A stretch of DNA of 64,000 nt from Allobosea sp. BK604 (GCF_004341515.1 NZ_SLZF01000003.1:186001-250000), one strand, 5' to 3'; positions 34,350 to 46,621 are shown, numbered from the stretch's first letter. Notes: generated by a model not told the origin, from the letters alone. Made by a program: numbers and translations.

Positions 34350-34412
34350 GACAGGCGCCGCCATCTCGACGCCAGACGGAGCGGCGCCCGCCCGCTCCAG
34401 GATGGAAGCATC

Positions 34413-35906
34413 ATGCTCGATAACCTGCTACTCGGCTTCTCGGTGGCGCTGTCGCTCGACAACCTCGCCTATTGCCTCGCCGGCGCCCTGCTCGGAACCC
34501 TGATCGGCATCCTGCCCGGCCTCGGCCCGGCCGCGACGGTGGCGCTGCTTCTGCCGATCACCTTCACCATGTCGCCGGTCTCCTGCTTCATCATGCTCGC
34601 CGGCATCTATTACGGCGCGCAATATGGCGGCTCGACCACGGCGATCCTGCTGAAGATGCCGGGCGAGACCTCCTCGGTCGTCACCGCCATCGACGGCCAC
34701 GAGATGGCGAGGCAAGGCATGGCCGGCAAGGCGCTCGCCACGGCGGCGATCGGCTCCTTCATCGCCGGCAGCCTGTCGGTGCTGCTGCTCGTCTTCTTCT
34801 CGCCGCCGCTGGCGGAACTCGCGCTCAATTTCGGTGCGCCCGAGTATTTCTCTGTGATGGTGCTCGGCCTCATCGTCGCGGTGACGCTCGCCTCGGGCTC
34901 CGTGCTGAAGGCGCTGGCGATGGTCGTGCTCGGCCTCTCGCTCGGCCTCGTCGGCCAGGACCAGTTCTCCGGCGAGTTCCGCCTGACCTTCGGCCAGCTC
35001 GAACTCTCCGGCGGGCTCGACTTCGTCGCGGTGACGATGGGCCTCTTCGCGGTCTCGGAAGTGGTGAAGAACCTCTCCGACACGACCGAACGCGGCGTCG
35101 TCACCCAGAAGCTGAAAGGGCTCTGGCTCACCTGGACCGACTTCAAGGCGATCATCATGCCCGTGCTGCGCGGCACAGGTATCGGCTCGATCCTCGGCGT
35201 GCTGCCTGGCGGCGGCGCGGCGATCGCCTCCTTCGTCTCCTACTCGCTGGAGAAGGGCATCTCGAAACAGCCGGAGACATTCGGCAAGGGCGCCATCGCC
35301 GGCGTCGCCGGTCCCGAGAGCGCCAATAACGCGGCGGCCCAGACCTCCTTTATCCCGATGCTGACGCTCGGCATTCCCGCCAACCCGGTCATGGCGCTGC
35401 TGATCGCCGTGCTGATCATCCAGGGCATTACGCCTGGCCCGCGCGTGCTGACGGCGCAGCCGACACTGTTCTGGGCACTGATCGCCTCGATGTGGATCGG
35501 CAATCTGATGCTGGTCATCCTCAACCTGCCGCTGATCGGCATGTGGACCAGGCTGCTCACCCTGCCCTACCGCTATCTTTTCCCGGCGATCATCGTCTTC
35601 AGCGCCATTGGCGCCTACAATACCGACAGCAGCGTCTTCGAGGTCTATGTCCTCGCCGCCTTCGGCCTGCTCGGCTACCTGCTGATGCTGCTCGACTGCG
35701 AGCCCGCGCCCTTCCTGCTCGGCTTCGTGCTGGGACCGATGCTGGAGGACCATTTCCGCCGCTCGATGCTGATCTCGCGCGGCGACCCGATGATCTTCCT
35801 GCAGCATCCCATCGCAGCGACGTTGCTCGCCATCGCCGCGGTCGCGCTCATCCTCGCCGTCATCCCGACCGTCCGGCGCAAGCGCGACGAAGCGTTGCAG
35901 GAATGA
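34413..35906 (+). CDS. TTT transporter large membrane subunit (TctA family), set 2
   Basis: 497 residues, multi-spanning. Motifs: GTLIGILPGLGPAATVALLL, LLKMPGETSSVVTAIDGHEM, and GVAGPESANNAAAQTSFIPM. Classical binding protein-small-large order. It imports a carboxylate selected by the set 2 binding protein, likely the substrate or precursor for the RraA-type enzyme at the head of the operon. Confidence 0.93.
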   Translation: MLDNLLLGFSVALSLDNLAYCLAGALLGTLIGILPGLGPAATVALLLPITFTMSPVSCFIMLAGIYYGAQYGGSTTAILLKMPGETSSVVTAIDGHEMARQGMAGKALATAAIGSFIAGSLSVLLLVFFSPPLAELALNFGAPEYFSVMVLGLIVAVTLASGSVLKALAMVVLGLSLGLVGQDQFSGEFRLTFGQLELSGGLDFVAVTMGLFAVSEVVKNLSDTTERGVVTQKLKGLWLTWTDFKAIIMPVLRGTGIGSILGVLPGGGAAIASFVSYSLEKGISKQPETFGKGAIAGVAGPESANNAAAQTSFIPMLTLGIPANPVMALLIAVLIIQGITPGPRVLTAQPTLFWALIASMWIGNLMLVILNLPLIGMWTRLLTLPYRYLFPAIIVFSAIGAYNTDSSVFEVYVLAAFGLLGYLLMLLDCEPAPFLLGFVLGPMLEDHFRRSMLISRGDPMIFLQHPIAATLLAIAAVALILAVIPTVRRKRDEALQE

Positions 35907-35973
35907 GCAGGCCATTCCCGCGCTCCGCTTTCCTGTCTAGTTTCGCCTGACCGCCGGCGGAGACCGGCAGCAG

Positions 35974-37047
35974 ATGCGGACCTCCCTGAGCATGGGTACC
36001 GACCGACCCGCCCGCGGCAGCGGCGCCGAGACCAAGGTCGCGGCCGACGACATGGCGCTGATTCCCGGCCGGCCGGCGCAGCCCGAATTCCATCGCGGCC
36101 ATCTCGGCCAGCGCCTCAACCTCAATCGCCTCCGCTATTTCGTGACGGTGGCGCAGGAGCTGCATTTCGGCCGCGCCGCGCGCAAGCTCGGCATCTCCCA
36201 GCCGCCGCTCAGCCTGCACATCAAGGCGCTGGAGGATGAAATGGGCTCGCCCCTGTTCATCCGCGCCAACCGTCAGGTCGTCCTCACGGCGGCCGGGCGG
36301 ATGCTGCTCGGCCACGCGATCGGCCTGCTCGAGCACGCCCAGCGCCTCGACGAGATCATGCAGGGCGTCGGCACCGGCGATCTCGGCGAGATGTTCGTCG
36401 GCTGCGTGCCCTCGGCGATGTACGACGTGCTGCCGCGCATTCTCTCGCCTTACCGGGCGCGCCATCCGCGGGTCCATGTCGTGCTCAAGGAAGGGCACAC
36501 CATGGATGTGATGAATGCGGTGCAGGAGGGCCAGGTCGATATCGGCGTCGTCTGGCGCAATGCCGCCGGCCCCTCCCTCGGCATCCAGCCGATCCTGAGC
36601 GAGCAGTTCGCCGCACTGGTGCCGATCGGCCATCCGCTCAGCCGGCAAAGCGTGCTGTCGCTCGACCAGCTCGCGAGCCAGCCCCTGATCCTGCCGCCGC
36701 GCAAGATCTCGCCCTATCACTACGACCACATCATCGCGGCCTTCGCCAAGCTGGGCCTGAGCCCGCGTATCGAATACGAGGTGCCGACCATCCTGTCGCA
36801 GATCGGCTTCGTCGCCTCGGGCTTCGGCATTGCGATCTCGCCGAGCTTCGCCCGACGCTTCATGACCGACCAGATTGCCCTCATCCCGATCGCGGAGCAG
36901 ATGCCCTCGGTCATCCTCTCGCTGGTCTGGAACGAAACCCGTCCCTCCCCGGCCGTCGATCTGTTCCGCCAGGTCGCGAGCGAGATCTACGATGGCCGCG
37001 GTCTGTTGCCGTCGGCCGCACCGACAGGTTCGGCTCGAGCCCAATAA
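35974..37047 (+). CDS. LysR-family transcriptional regulator
   Basis: 357 residues including an unusual N-terminal extension of about 50 residues before the helix-turn-helix (LNLNRLRYFVTVAQELHFGRAA ... ISQPPLSLHIKALE). The C-terminal effector domain is complete (GDLGEMFVGCVPSAMYDVLP ... FGIAISPSFARRF), of the CbbR/CatR-like branch. It follows TTT set 2 by 67 bp on the same strand and is convergent with TTT set 3, so it could control either. Internal ATG codons at 35992 and 36052 are alternative starts. Confidence 0.88.
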   Translation: MRTSLSMGTDRPARGSGAETKVAADDMALIPGRPAQPEFHRGHLGQRLNLNRLRYFVTVAQELHFGRAARKLGISQPPLSLHIKALEDEMGSPLFIRANRQVVLTAAGRMLLGHAIGLLEHAQRLDEIMQGVGTGDLGEMFVGCVPSAMYDVLPRILSPYRARHPRVHVVLKEGHTMDVMNAVQEGQVDIGVVWRNAAGPSLGIQPILSEQFAALVPIGHPLSRQSVLSLDQLASQPLILPPRKISPYHYDHIIAAFAKLGLSPRIEYEVPTILSQIGFVASGFGIAISPSFARRFMTDQIALIPIAEQMPSVILSLVWNETRPSPAVDLFRQVASEIYDGRGLLPSAAPTGSARAQ

Positions 37048-37060
37048 CCGATGTCAGTCT

Positions 37061-37162
37061 AGAGCATTTTCGAGCGAAGTGGAGACCGGTTCGCGTGAAG
37101 AAAATGCGTCAAAACAAAGAGATAGAGAATTTTCACGTTTCGGAGAAGCGCGGAAATGCTCT
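37061..37162. repeat. Palindromic repeat (family A, copy 1) overlapping a gene end
   Basis: About 102 bp bounded by AGAGCATTT (37061-37069) and AAATGCTCT (37154-37162). Contains CGAGCGAAGTGGAGACCGGT and TTCGCGTGAAGAAAATGCGT, closely matching the repeat at 58738-58832. Its right end supplies the last two bases of the TAG stop of the set 3 binding-protein gene, so it may have replaced the original gene end. Confidence 0.85.
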
Positions 37163-38162
37163 ACCGCCGCTGGCTCTTGACCAGCTCGAGGATGCCGGTT
37201 TCGGCGACGACCTGCCGTAGCTTGGCCGTTTCCGACGCCCAGCGCGCGCCAAAGCCGGCGGCGTTGAGATAGACGGGCTCGGAGCCGAGCTTGGCGATGG
37301 CGTCCTTGACTTCGGGATCGGCCATCGCCGCCGCGAAGACCTCGTCGAGCCTGGCGGCGATATCGGCCGGCAGCCCCTTCGGGGCGGCGACGCCAGTCCA
37401 GGACACAATCTCCGCATCGTAGCCCAGTTCCTTGGCGGTCGGCACATCCTTGTAGAGCGGATCTTCGCTGCGGGTGGCCCCGAAGCTGAGCAGGGGGCGC
37501 AGCTTGCCGGCCTCGATATGCGGCTTGTAGTCCACGGTGCTGCCGGCGGAGACGGCGATATGGCCGCCAAGCAGCGCGGTCAGCAACACGCCGCCGCCGT
37601 CGAACGAAACCGGCTCGATCTCGATGCCGGCGGCGCGCGCGAGCTGCGTCGGGCCGATATGCGAGGAATTGCCGAAGCCGGTGATCCCGTACTTGATCTT
37701 CCTGGGATGGGCCTTGGCGTCGTCGATGAGGTCCTTCGCCGTCTTCCAGGGCGTGTCGGAGCCGGTGACGAGGACAGGCGGCGTCACCGTGACCTGCGCG
37801 ATCGGCTGCAGCGCGTTCGGATAGTCATGCCGCGAACCGCCATAGAGCGGCTGCAGGACCATGGTGCTGGTGACCATGCCGATCGTGTAGCCATCGGGGC
37901 GAGCGCCGACGAGTTCGTTGAGGCCGGTCATCGTGCCGGCGCCGGGCTTGTTCTCGATGATCAGCGGCTTGCCGAGGCGAGTCTCGACGGCCTTCGTCAG
38001 GATCCGCCCCATGATGTCGGTCGAGCCGCCGGCGGGGAAGGGCACGATCACGCGGATCGGCCGCTGCGGATAGCTCTGGGCGGAGGCCGGCAGTGCCGCG
38101 AACAGCGGCGCGAGACAGAGGGCCGCCAGCGCCATGCGACGGGTGCGAAGCTGATTCTGCAT
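37161..38162 (-). CDS. TTT periplasmic binding protein (TctC family), set 3
   Basis: 333 residues. Signal peptide (MQNQLRTRRMALAALCLAPL ... PASAQ), then YPQRPIRVIVPFPAGGSTDI and ARPDGYTIGMVTSTMVLQP. AGGGAGAG lies four bases before the ATG at 38162; the longer frame to 38207 is less likely. Transcribed last in its operon (small, large, binding subunit), the reverse of sets 1 and 2. The TAG stop is formed by the boundary of a palindromic repeat; the last residues (LELVKSQRR) look close to a normal end, so any truncation is small. Confidence 0.92.
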   Translation of the reverse strand: MQNQLRTRRMALAALCLAPLFAALPASAQSYPQRPIRVIVPFPAGGSTDIMGRILTKAVETRLGKPLIIENKPGAGTMTGLNELVGARPDGYTIGMVTSTMVLQPLYGGSRHDYPNALQPIAQVTVTPPVLVTGSDTPWKTAKDLIDDAKAHPRKIKYGITGFGNSSHIGPTQLARAAGIEIEPVSFDGGGVLLTALLGGHIAVSAGSTVDYKPHIEAGKLRPLLSFGATRSEDPLYKDVPTAKELGYDAEIVSWTGVAAPKGLPADIAARLDEVFAAAMADPEVKDAIAKLGSEPVYLNAAGFGARWASETAKLRQVVAETGILELVKSQRR

Positions 38163-38203
38163 GTGTCTCTCCCTGATGACGTTCTTGTCGTTGTGCGTGG
38201 TGA

Positions 38204-39724
38204 TCACCGCGGCGCCGAAGCGGCTTCCAGAGGCGCGCTGCCGAAGCGGCGCCTCAGCTCGAGACCGATGCGGATGACGATGAAGAGAGCCGCGGCGCCG
38301 AGCATGATGCCGCTGAACGGCCGCGACATCAGCGTGACGAGACTGCCATCCGCGAGAACCATCGACTGGATAAAACCCTTCTCGATGAGCGGCCCGAGGA
38401 AAAGCCCGATGATCAATGGCGCCACGCTGTAGCCGGTGCCCTTCAACACCCAGCCGAGCACGCCGAAGGCGATGGCGAGCCAGAGGTCCGAGAGGTTGTT
38501 GCCGATGAAATAGGTGCCGCTCAGCACGATGACGGCGACCAGCGGCATCAAGATGCCCAACGGGATGCGCAGAAGGCTGGCGAAGACGCCGACGAAGGGC
38601 AGGTTGATGACCAGCAGCATGACGTTGCCGACGACCAGGCTCGCCACCAGGCCCCAGAACAGATCCGGGCGGGTGCTCACCAGGTTGGGGCCGGGCGTGA
38701 TGCCATGGATCAGGAAGCCGCTGAGCAGGAGCGCGGCGCCGGCGTTGAACGGCAGGCCAAGCGACAGCAGCGGGATCAGGGTCGAGGTGTCCGCGCCGTT
38801 ATTGGCGGATTCCGGCCCAGCCACCCCCTCGATCGCTCCGGAGCCGAATTGGTCGCGCCCACGGCTGAACCGCTTCTCGACGGCGTAGGACAGGAAGGTC
38901 GAGATCGTTCCGGATGGTCCGGGCACCAGTCCGATCAGGAAGCCGATGACGCTGCCGCGGAAGATGGCGGGGATCGACCGGCTCAGCTCCTCGCGTGTCG
39001 GATAGAGGTCGCGGAAGGCGATGCGCGGCGGCGAGACCGCCGAATCGCCGTCGGCCGCCGTCTGCAGCACCTCGGCCATCCCGTAGACGCCCATGACGAC
39101 GATGATGAACGAGACGCCGTCGAGCAGGATGTCGCTCGACATGGTGAAGCGTTCGACGCCGGTCATCGGATCGATGCCGATCGTGCCGAGCATGACGCCG
39201 ACGACGACCATCAGGCCCGATTGCACCATTGACTGGCCGCTGATGCCGGAGAGCACGACCAGCGCCAGCACGGCGATGCAGAAATACTCCTGCGGCCCGA
39301 AGGCGAGCGCCCAGCCTGCGATGGTCGGGGCGAACAGCACGAGCCCGACCAGCCCCAGCATGCCGGCGAAAAAGGAGCCGAGGGCCGCGACCGAAAGCGC
39401 CGCTCCGGCGCGCCCGCGCCGGGCCATCGCGTAGCCCTCGACGCAGGTCACGACCGAGGCTCCTTCGCCGGGAACGTTGAGCAGGATCGAGGTGGTCGAG
39501 CCGCCATAGGCCGCGCCGTAATAGATGCCGCCGAAGATAACGAGGGCCGTGAAGGGATCGAGCCCGAAGCTGATCGGTATCAGCAGCGCGATCGTGCCGG
39601 AGATGCCGAGGCCGGGCAGCATTCCCGCGAAGGTGCCGAGCAGCACGCCGACGCCCGCCGCGACGAGGTTGCCCGGCGTCACCGCGAGCTGGAAGCCTTC
39701 AAGGAGGGCGTGGAAGGAGGTCAT
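38204..39724 (-). CDS. TTT transporter large membrane subunit (TctA family), set 3
   Basis: 506 residues with family motifs GTFAGMLPGLGISGTIALLI, LLNVPGEGASVVTCVEGYAM and GVAGPESANNGADTSTLIPL. Multi-spanning inner-membrane channel. 24 bp after the small subunit gene and 41 bp before the binding-protein gene, all on the minus strand. Confidence 0.93.
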   Translation of the reverse strand: MTSFHALLEGFQLAVTPGNLVAAGVGVLLGTFAGMLPGLGISGTIALLIPISFGLDPFTALVIFGGIYYGAAYGGSTTSILLNVPGEGASVVTCVEGYAMARRGRAGAALSVAALGSFFAGMLGLVGLVLFAPTIAGWALAFGPQEYFCIAVLALVVLSGISGQSMVQSGLMVVVGVMLGTIGIDPMTGVERFTMSSDILLDGVSFIIVVMGVYGMAEVLQTAADGDSAVSPPRIAFRDLYPTREELSRSIPAIFRGSVIGFLIGLVPGPSGTISTFLSYAVEKRFSRGRDQFGSGAIEGVAGPESANNGADTSTLIPLLSLGLPFNAGAALLLSGFLIHGITPGPNLVSTRPDLFWGLVASLVVGNVMLLVINLPFVGVFASLLRIPLGILMPLVAVIVLSGTYFIGNNLSDLWLAIAFGVLGWVLKGTGYSVAPLIIGLFLGPLIEKGFIQSMVLADGSLVTLMSRPFSGIMLGAAALFIVIRIGLELRRRFGSAPLEAASAPR

Positions 39725-39748
39725 GGCAGATAGGTCATGGGAGGGCGG

Positions 39749-40210
39749 TCATGGCAGGGGCAGCTTGAGGACGAAGCCGAAGAGCAGCCAGATGATGGCG
39801 GAAAAGGCGCCCGCGATGACCAGCGTCTGGAGGAGCCCGCGCATGCCCCGGCTGACCAGCAGCAGGGCCAGCGTGGCGGCGAAGGTCGCCGGGAGGAAGC
39901 CGATCTTGCCCAACAGCGCCGCATAGGCGGCCAGAACGGCGAGGAAGGCCAGGGCGCGTTGCGGCGAAAGGCCGAGCTCGACCGGCCCCGGCGAGCCCAC
40001 CCGCCAGACGCGGACGAGGTTGCCGATCGCCAGCGCGACGCCGATGCAGCCCGCTATCGTGGGCACGAAGCCGGCCCTCGGATTGTTCCAGACGCCGAAC
40101 GAGAATCCGGTCGCGGCGTAGAGATAGAACGAGCAGCCGGCGAGCAGCGCCAGCGCCACGGCGAGCTGGACCGTCCGTGCCGCTGGCCCCGAGCGCTCTG
40201 CAGAGTTCAA
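39749..40210 (-). CDS. TTT transporter small membrane subunit (TctB family), set 3
   Basis: 153 residues, four hydrophobic segments, with GVWNNPRAGFVPTIAGCIGV in the position of the family motif. It starts five bases after the glycosidase-like gene ends, so that gene belongs to the same transcript. Confidence 0.85.
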   Translation of the reverse strand: MNSAERSGPAARTVQLAVALALLAGCSFYLYAATGFSFGVWNNPRAGFVPTIAGCIGVALAIGNLVRVWRVGSPGPVELGLSPQRALAFLAVLAAYAALLGKIGFLPATFAATLALLLVSRGMRGLLQTLVIAGAFSAIIWLLFGFVLKLPLP

Positions 40211-40215
40211 CGGCC

Positions 40216-41949
40216 CTACTCCACGACGGCCGGCTGCGCAGTTGCCTGCGGCATGTCGGCGAGGCGGCCCGACAGATCATCGCGCAGGGTCAGCAGGCGC
40301 TCCCAGCCGAGCATGTTGTAGGCGGCGAAGTGCTGATCCGTCGCTGCGGCATAGGCCTTCATCTCCCCGGCGAGAGTCTGCAGGAGGTCGAAGGCAGCAT
40401 CGATCCGCGAGCGCACCTCGCGCGCGAAGGCACCGTCATCCGTCGGGCGATCGAGCAGGAATTTCGTCAGGATGCAGGCGTGGACAGCGGCACGCCATCC
40501 CGCCACATAAAGCCTGAAGGTCTCCATGCGGCCGACGAGATCCGTATGGGCCGCTTCCGTCAGGGCGGCAGGTGGATCGGATGCCAGGGCCGGCTGCAGC
40601 TCCACCAGCCTCAGCGCCTCGTCCTTTTCGGCCAGGATGGCGCGGACATTGGCGTCCGAGGTTTCGAGCGCGTTCTCCTTCGAGGCATCCCAGTCCTTCA
40701 GGCTGTTCTTCTTCTCGGCCAGCCACCAGGCATGATCGAGGCTGACGGGATAGTTGCTGGAGTCGGAGAAGACGCAGTCGTTGACGTACAGGCTCTTCGA
40801 CACGATCTCCCAGGACCGGGCGAAGAGGCGCGCGCTCCAGTCGGCGGCGGCATCGAGCTCGGCATCATCAGCGCCCTGCCTGGTCATCCCGGTCTCGCTC
40901 AGCCAGGAGCGGTGGATCGTCCGGTCGGTCACCGCCGCATCCACGGCAAGCGCCGCTCCGGCATGGAGATTCAGCCGGTTGGGCGTGTGGAAGCAGGAAT
41001 GTCCGTCGAGGCTTTCCCAGTCGGTCCGCAGGATGACGCCCTCGACGCCATGGCGCAGCGCCGTCTCCATGCGCTTGCGATAATCGTCGATGATGACGGC
41101 GGGCCCGATGCCCCAGCCGAAATACTGGCCCATGGTGTCGAACTCGACCCATTGCCGGTGATTGCCGACATCGCCGAGCCGCGGGTTGTCGGGGAAGGTC
41201 GGATAGTAGTCGTGCGGCGTGTTCTTGAGGCTGACGATCACGTCCTCCGGCAGGCCGGAGATGGTCTCTGCAAGCTCGGTTTGCGCCTTCTTGTCGAAGA
41301 CGAAGTCGCGGATCATCAGCTCGCGGCCGGCGGCACGGATCGGCGCATGCATCGCCATGATCAGTTCGCGGTACCAGCGCTGCGGCGTGCTGCCCTTGCA
41401 GGCCTCGCATGTGCACCGGTTCGACGAGATCGCAAGCCGGCTTTCCCCCGTGCCCGGCGCCGTGATGATGCCGGCGATCCCCGGCAGATCCTGGAATAGC
41501 TCGGTGTATTTGGCGTCGACGAACTCCCACCAGAAGGGATCGTTCGGGCAAAGCGTTCCGCCTTTCACGAGCTGCGGATTGAGCTCGAGGAGGATATCGG
41601 GAAAGGACAGCTCCTTGTTCTCGAACCAGACCTCGATGCCGTGCCGCCCGGCCAGATCGATGACGCGTCGCAGGTAGTCGCGGCGCTGGTACGGGCCGCT
41701 GCGGCGCGTCGGCGTGTATTTGTAGAGCTTGGGATAAATCTCCCGGTAGCGCTCGAAGATGTTCCGCCCCGCGTCGGACGCCCCGAAGAGCGTGCCGGGA
41801 TAGACGACCATGTCGACAATGTCGTTGCGGTGCAGGATGAGCGAGGTCATCTCGTGCCGGTGCGCAAACTCGATGCCGCGGCGGATCCAGTCGAAATTCC
41901 AGACATAGCCGCTGTGGAATTCGATCGCCCGCTTCGCAAATCTCGCCAT
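40216..41949 (-). CDS. Glycosidase-like TIM-barrel protein of unknown function
   Basis: 577 residues, no signal peptide, cytoplasmic. I do not recognise an exact family. The first 350 residues alternate like a beta/alpha barrel (HEMTSLILHRNDIVDMVV, HGIEVWFENKELSFPDILLE, IAGIITAPGTGESR, GIGPAVIIDDY, GVEGVILRTDWESLDG), recalling GH20/GH67-type glycosidases. A Cys motif (NRCTCEACKG) could bind metal. The C-terminal 200 residues are helical. ATG 41949 is chosen for GGAG seven bases upstream. First gene of the TTT set 3 operon and divergent from a LysR gene, it probably acts on the imported compound, perhaps an acidic sugar derivative (inference). Confidence 0.6.
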   Translation of the reverse strand: MARFAKRAIEFHSGYVWNFDWIRRGIEFAHRHEMTSLILHRNDIVDMVVYPGTLFGASDAGRNIFERYREIYPKLYKYTPTRRSGPYQRRDYLRRVIDLAGRHGIEVWFENKELSFPDILLELNPQLVKGGTLCPNDPFWWEFVDAKYTELFQDLPGIAGIITAPGTGESRLAISSNRCTCEACKGSTPQRWYRELIMAMHAPIRAAGRELMIRDFVFDKKAQTELAETISGLPEDVIVSLKNTPHDYYPTFPDNPRLGDVGNHRQWVEFDTMGQYFGWGIGPAVIIDDYRKRMETALRHGVEGVILRTDWESLDGHSCFHTPNRLNLHAGAALAVDAAVTDRTIHRSWLSETGMTRQGADDAELDAAADWSARLFARSWEIVSKSLYVNDCVFSDSSNYPVSLDHAWWLAEKKNSLKDWDASKENALETSDANVRAILAEKDEALRLVELQPALASDPPAALTEAAHTDLVGRMETFRLYVAGWRAAVHACILTKFLLDRPTDDGAFAREVRSRIDAAFDLLQTLAGEMKAYAAATDQHFAAYNMLGWERLLTLRDDLSGRLADMPQATAQPAVVE

Positions 41950-42108
41950 GCCGTCACTCCGCAAAGAGCGAGGCGCAAAGGCGAGCCGGCGCGCATCCCA
42001 TGCGGCCTTCGCCATCCCTGTGCTTCCTCGCCGCGCATTCTCGCGCTGTCTTGTTGTCCAATGCTGCGCCGGGAGCGGCCGCTACGTCGAGCACTGATTG
42101 ATGCAGCA

Positions 42109-42129
42109 ACCATAACCGCAGGCTATGGT
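42109..42129. promoter_or_regulatory. LysR-type binding box
   Basis: ACCATA, nine bases, TATGGT: perfect 6-bp arms containing the T-N11-A core of LysR boxes, ending five bases before the LysR ATG (42135) in the divergent promoter region shared with the glycosidase-like gene. Suits autorepression and control of the operon. Confidence 0.65.
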
Positions 42130-43022
42130 AAGGCATGTTCAATCTTCGCCAGCTCGAAATATTCCGCGCGGTTATGATCGCCGGCAGTCTCACCGGCGCC
42201 GGCCGGCAATTGCAGATGTCACAGCCCGCCGTCTCGAAGGCGGTCCGGCGCATGGAGGATCTCGTTGGGTTTGCGCTCTTCCAGCGCGGCAAAGGGCGGG
42301 CCCAGCCCACGCCCGAGGCGCTCAATCTCTTTCGCGAGGTCGAGAAGGTGTTTCACTCGGTCGGCATCGTCGAGAAATACGCGCGCGACCTGAAGGAGTC
42401 GAAGGCCGGCGTGCTGACGCTGGCGTGCACGCCGACGCTCTCCTGCAGCTTCGTCGCCGATGCGATCGCGCGCTTCCGGCGTGAGCGGCCGCGCGTGCGG
42501 ATCTGGCTGCAGATCGCCAAGACAAAGGAGATTCTCGATCTCGCCAGCAGCGGGCAGATCGACCTTGGCGTGATCTTCACGCCCGGTGACCATGCCGGAG
42601 CGGTGACGATACCGCTATTCACGACGTCATTGGTCTGCGTGATGGCACCCGGGCATCCATTGGCCGAACGGGTCGAGATCCGGCCTGGCGATCTCGCCGA
42701 GGAGGCGATCATCACCAACATCCAGAGCGAGCCGATCCACGAGCTGCTCGGAGAGGCCTTCCGAACCGTCGACCTCGATCGGCAGGTGATGGTCGGCAGC
42801 AATCATACGATCAGCGCCTGCGCCCTGGCGATGAAGGGCTGCGGCATTGCGATTGTCGAGCCGATGGGGGTGGCGGAGATTTTTCCGCAAGCCGTGCAGC
42901 GCCGGTTCTCGCCGGAAGTCGCGGTCATGCCGCGTATCGTCCACGCACGCCACATCGCGCTCTCGCGCACCGCTCGCGCCTTCCTCGCCGTGCTGCAGGA
43001 AGAGGCGGCGCCACACGGTGCC

Positions 43023-45295
<2,273 letters not shown>

Positions 45296-45409
45296 GAGCC
45301 GACGCACGACGTCTCGGCTTGGTGGATGCCGACTTGCCGGCGGCGACCAGGTTCCGCATCCGGCCGCTGCTTCGCACCGTCAACGGGCAGCAGCCGGAGA
45401 GCGCCTTCG

Positions 45410-46621
45410 TCACGTCGCCGCGAGGCGGGCCGTGGGCTGAGCGGGAAAAGGCTTGAACGTCGCAAGGACCAGCGTAGCCGCCAGCCCCAGGCCCCAGGAG
45501 CCGACATACATCGGCGCATAGGTGCCGAACGTGTCGTAGATCAGGCCGCCGAGCAAAGGCCCGGTGGACATGCCCAGGCTTCCTGCCATCGCGGTTCCGC
45601 CGATGATCGTGCCCATCATTCTCATCGGGAAATTCTCGCGGATGATCACCGCATAGAGCGGCATCGTGCCGGCATAAATGAATCCGACCACCACGGCCAC
45701 GGCGTAGAAGCCGCCGAGTTGGCCGACGGAGGCATAGGCGAGAACGCCGAAGGCCTGCGCCAGCAAACCCGCCACGAGGACGCGCTGCGCCCCGAAACGG
45801 TCTCCCGCAAGGCCGAAGCCGATGCGTCCGAACATGCCGGCCAGACCCTCGACACTTTAGATCGAGACCGCCACGACCATCGGAATGCCGCAGGTGACGG
45901 CGTAGCTGACTGTGTGGAAGATCGGGCCGGAATGCGTGGCGCAGCAGAAAAAATTCGCCAGCATCAGCGTGATGAATTGCGGCGACCGCACCGCCTGGCC
46001 GACGCTCATCTCCGAGGTCGCCGCCGCGTCCGTGCTCTCGGCCGCGGCCTTGTTCGTCATGGGTGGCCGGCGCACGAGCAAGGCCGCCGGTATCATGATG
46101 ACGGCGGCCATGCCGGCGATGATCAGCATTGCTGCGCGCCAATCGTGAATCGTGACCAGCCAGGCCGCCAGCGGCGCCATGGTCATCGGCGCCATGCCCA
46201 TGCCTGCCGAAACCAGCGAAACGGCGAGCGCACGCTGCTCGTCGAACCAGCCGGTGACGCAGGCCATCATCGGCGCGAAGATCGCCGCGGTCGCGGCACC
46301 CACCAACAGGCCGAACAACAGCTGGAATTCGACGAGCGAGTCCGCCCGGCTGGCCAGCGCCAAGCTCGCAGCCAGTGTGATCGAGCCGGTCAGGATCACA
46401 GGCCGCGGGCCGAACCGGTCGGACAGGCCGCCCCAGACCATGCTTGCCGCCGCCATGGCGAGGAAGCCGATCGTCATGGCGCTGGAGAGGCCGGTGACGG
46501 ACCAGCCTGTATCCTGCGACATCGGACGCAGGAAGACGGGCAGTGAGAACATCGCACCGACCGCGACGCAGCCGAGCAATCCGCCGGCTGCAACGATCAC
46601 CCAGCGATAGGACAAGGCCAT
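45410..46621 (-). pseudogene. MFS transporter gene interrupted by an in-frame TAA
   Basis: One continuous reading frame encodes a 12-helix major facilitator (403 codons) except for TAA at 45857-45859 (codon 255). Upstream: YRWVIVAAGGLLGCVAVGAM, GLSDRFGPRPVIL, to VAVSI; downstream, without any frame change: SVEGLAGMFGRIGFGLAGDR. In relatives this position reads YSVEG, so a Tyr codon has most likely become TAA. GGAGGAGA precedes the ATG at 46621. The product would stop after helix 6-7. It is convergent with dgdA and may have carried amines or ketones. A base-calling error cannot be excluded from sequence alone. Confidence 0.85.

Noticed and set aside
34428..35915. Minus-strand frame of 495 codons
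   Set aside because: Mirror image of the set 2 TctA gene; rich in Asp/Glu/Arg/His repeats typical of antisense reading of membrane protein genes.
45410..45835. Separate 141-residue transporter gene starting at ATG 45835
   Set aside because: It is the in-frame continuation of the upstream MFS frame after one stop codon and has only the second half of the fold.
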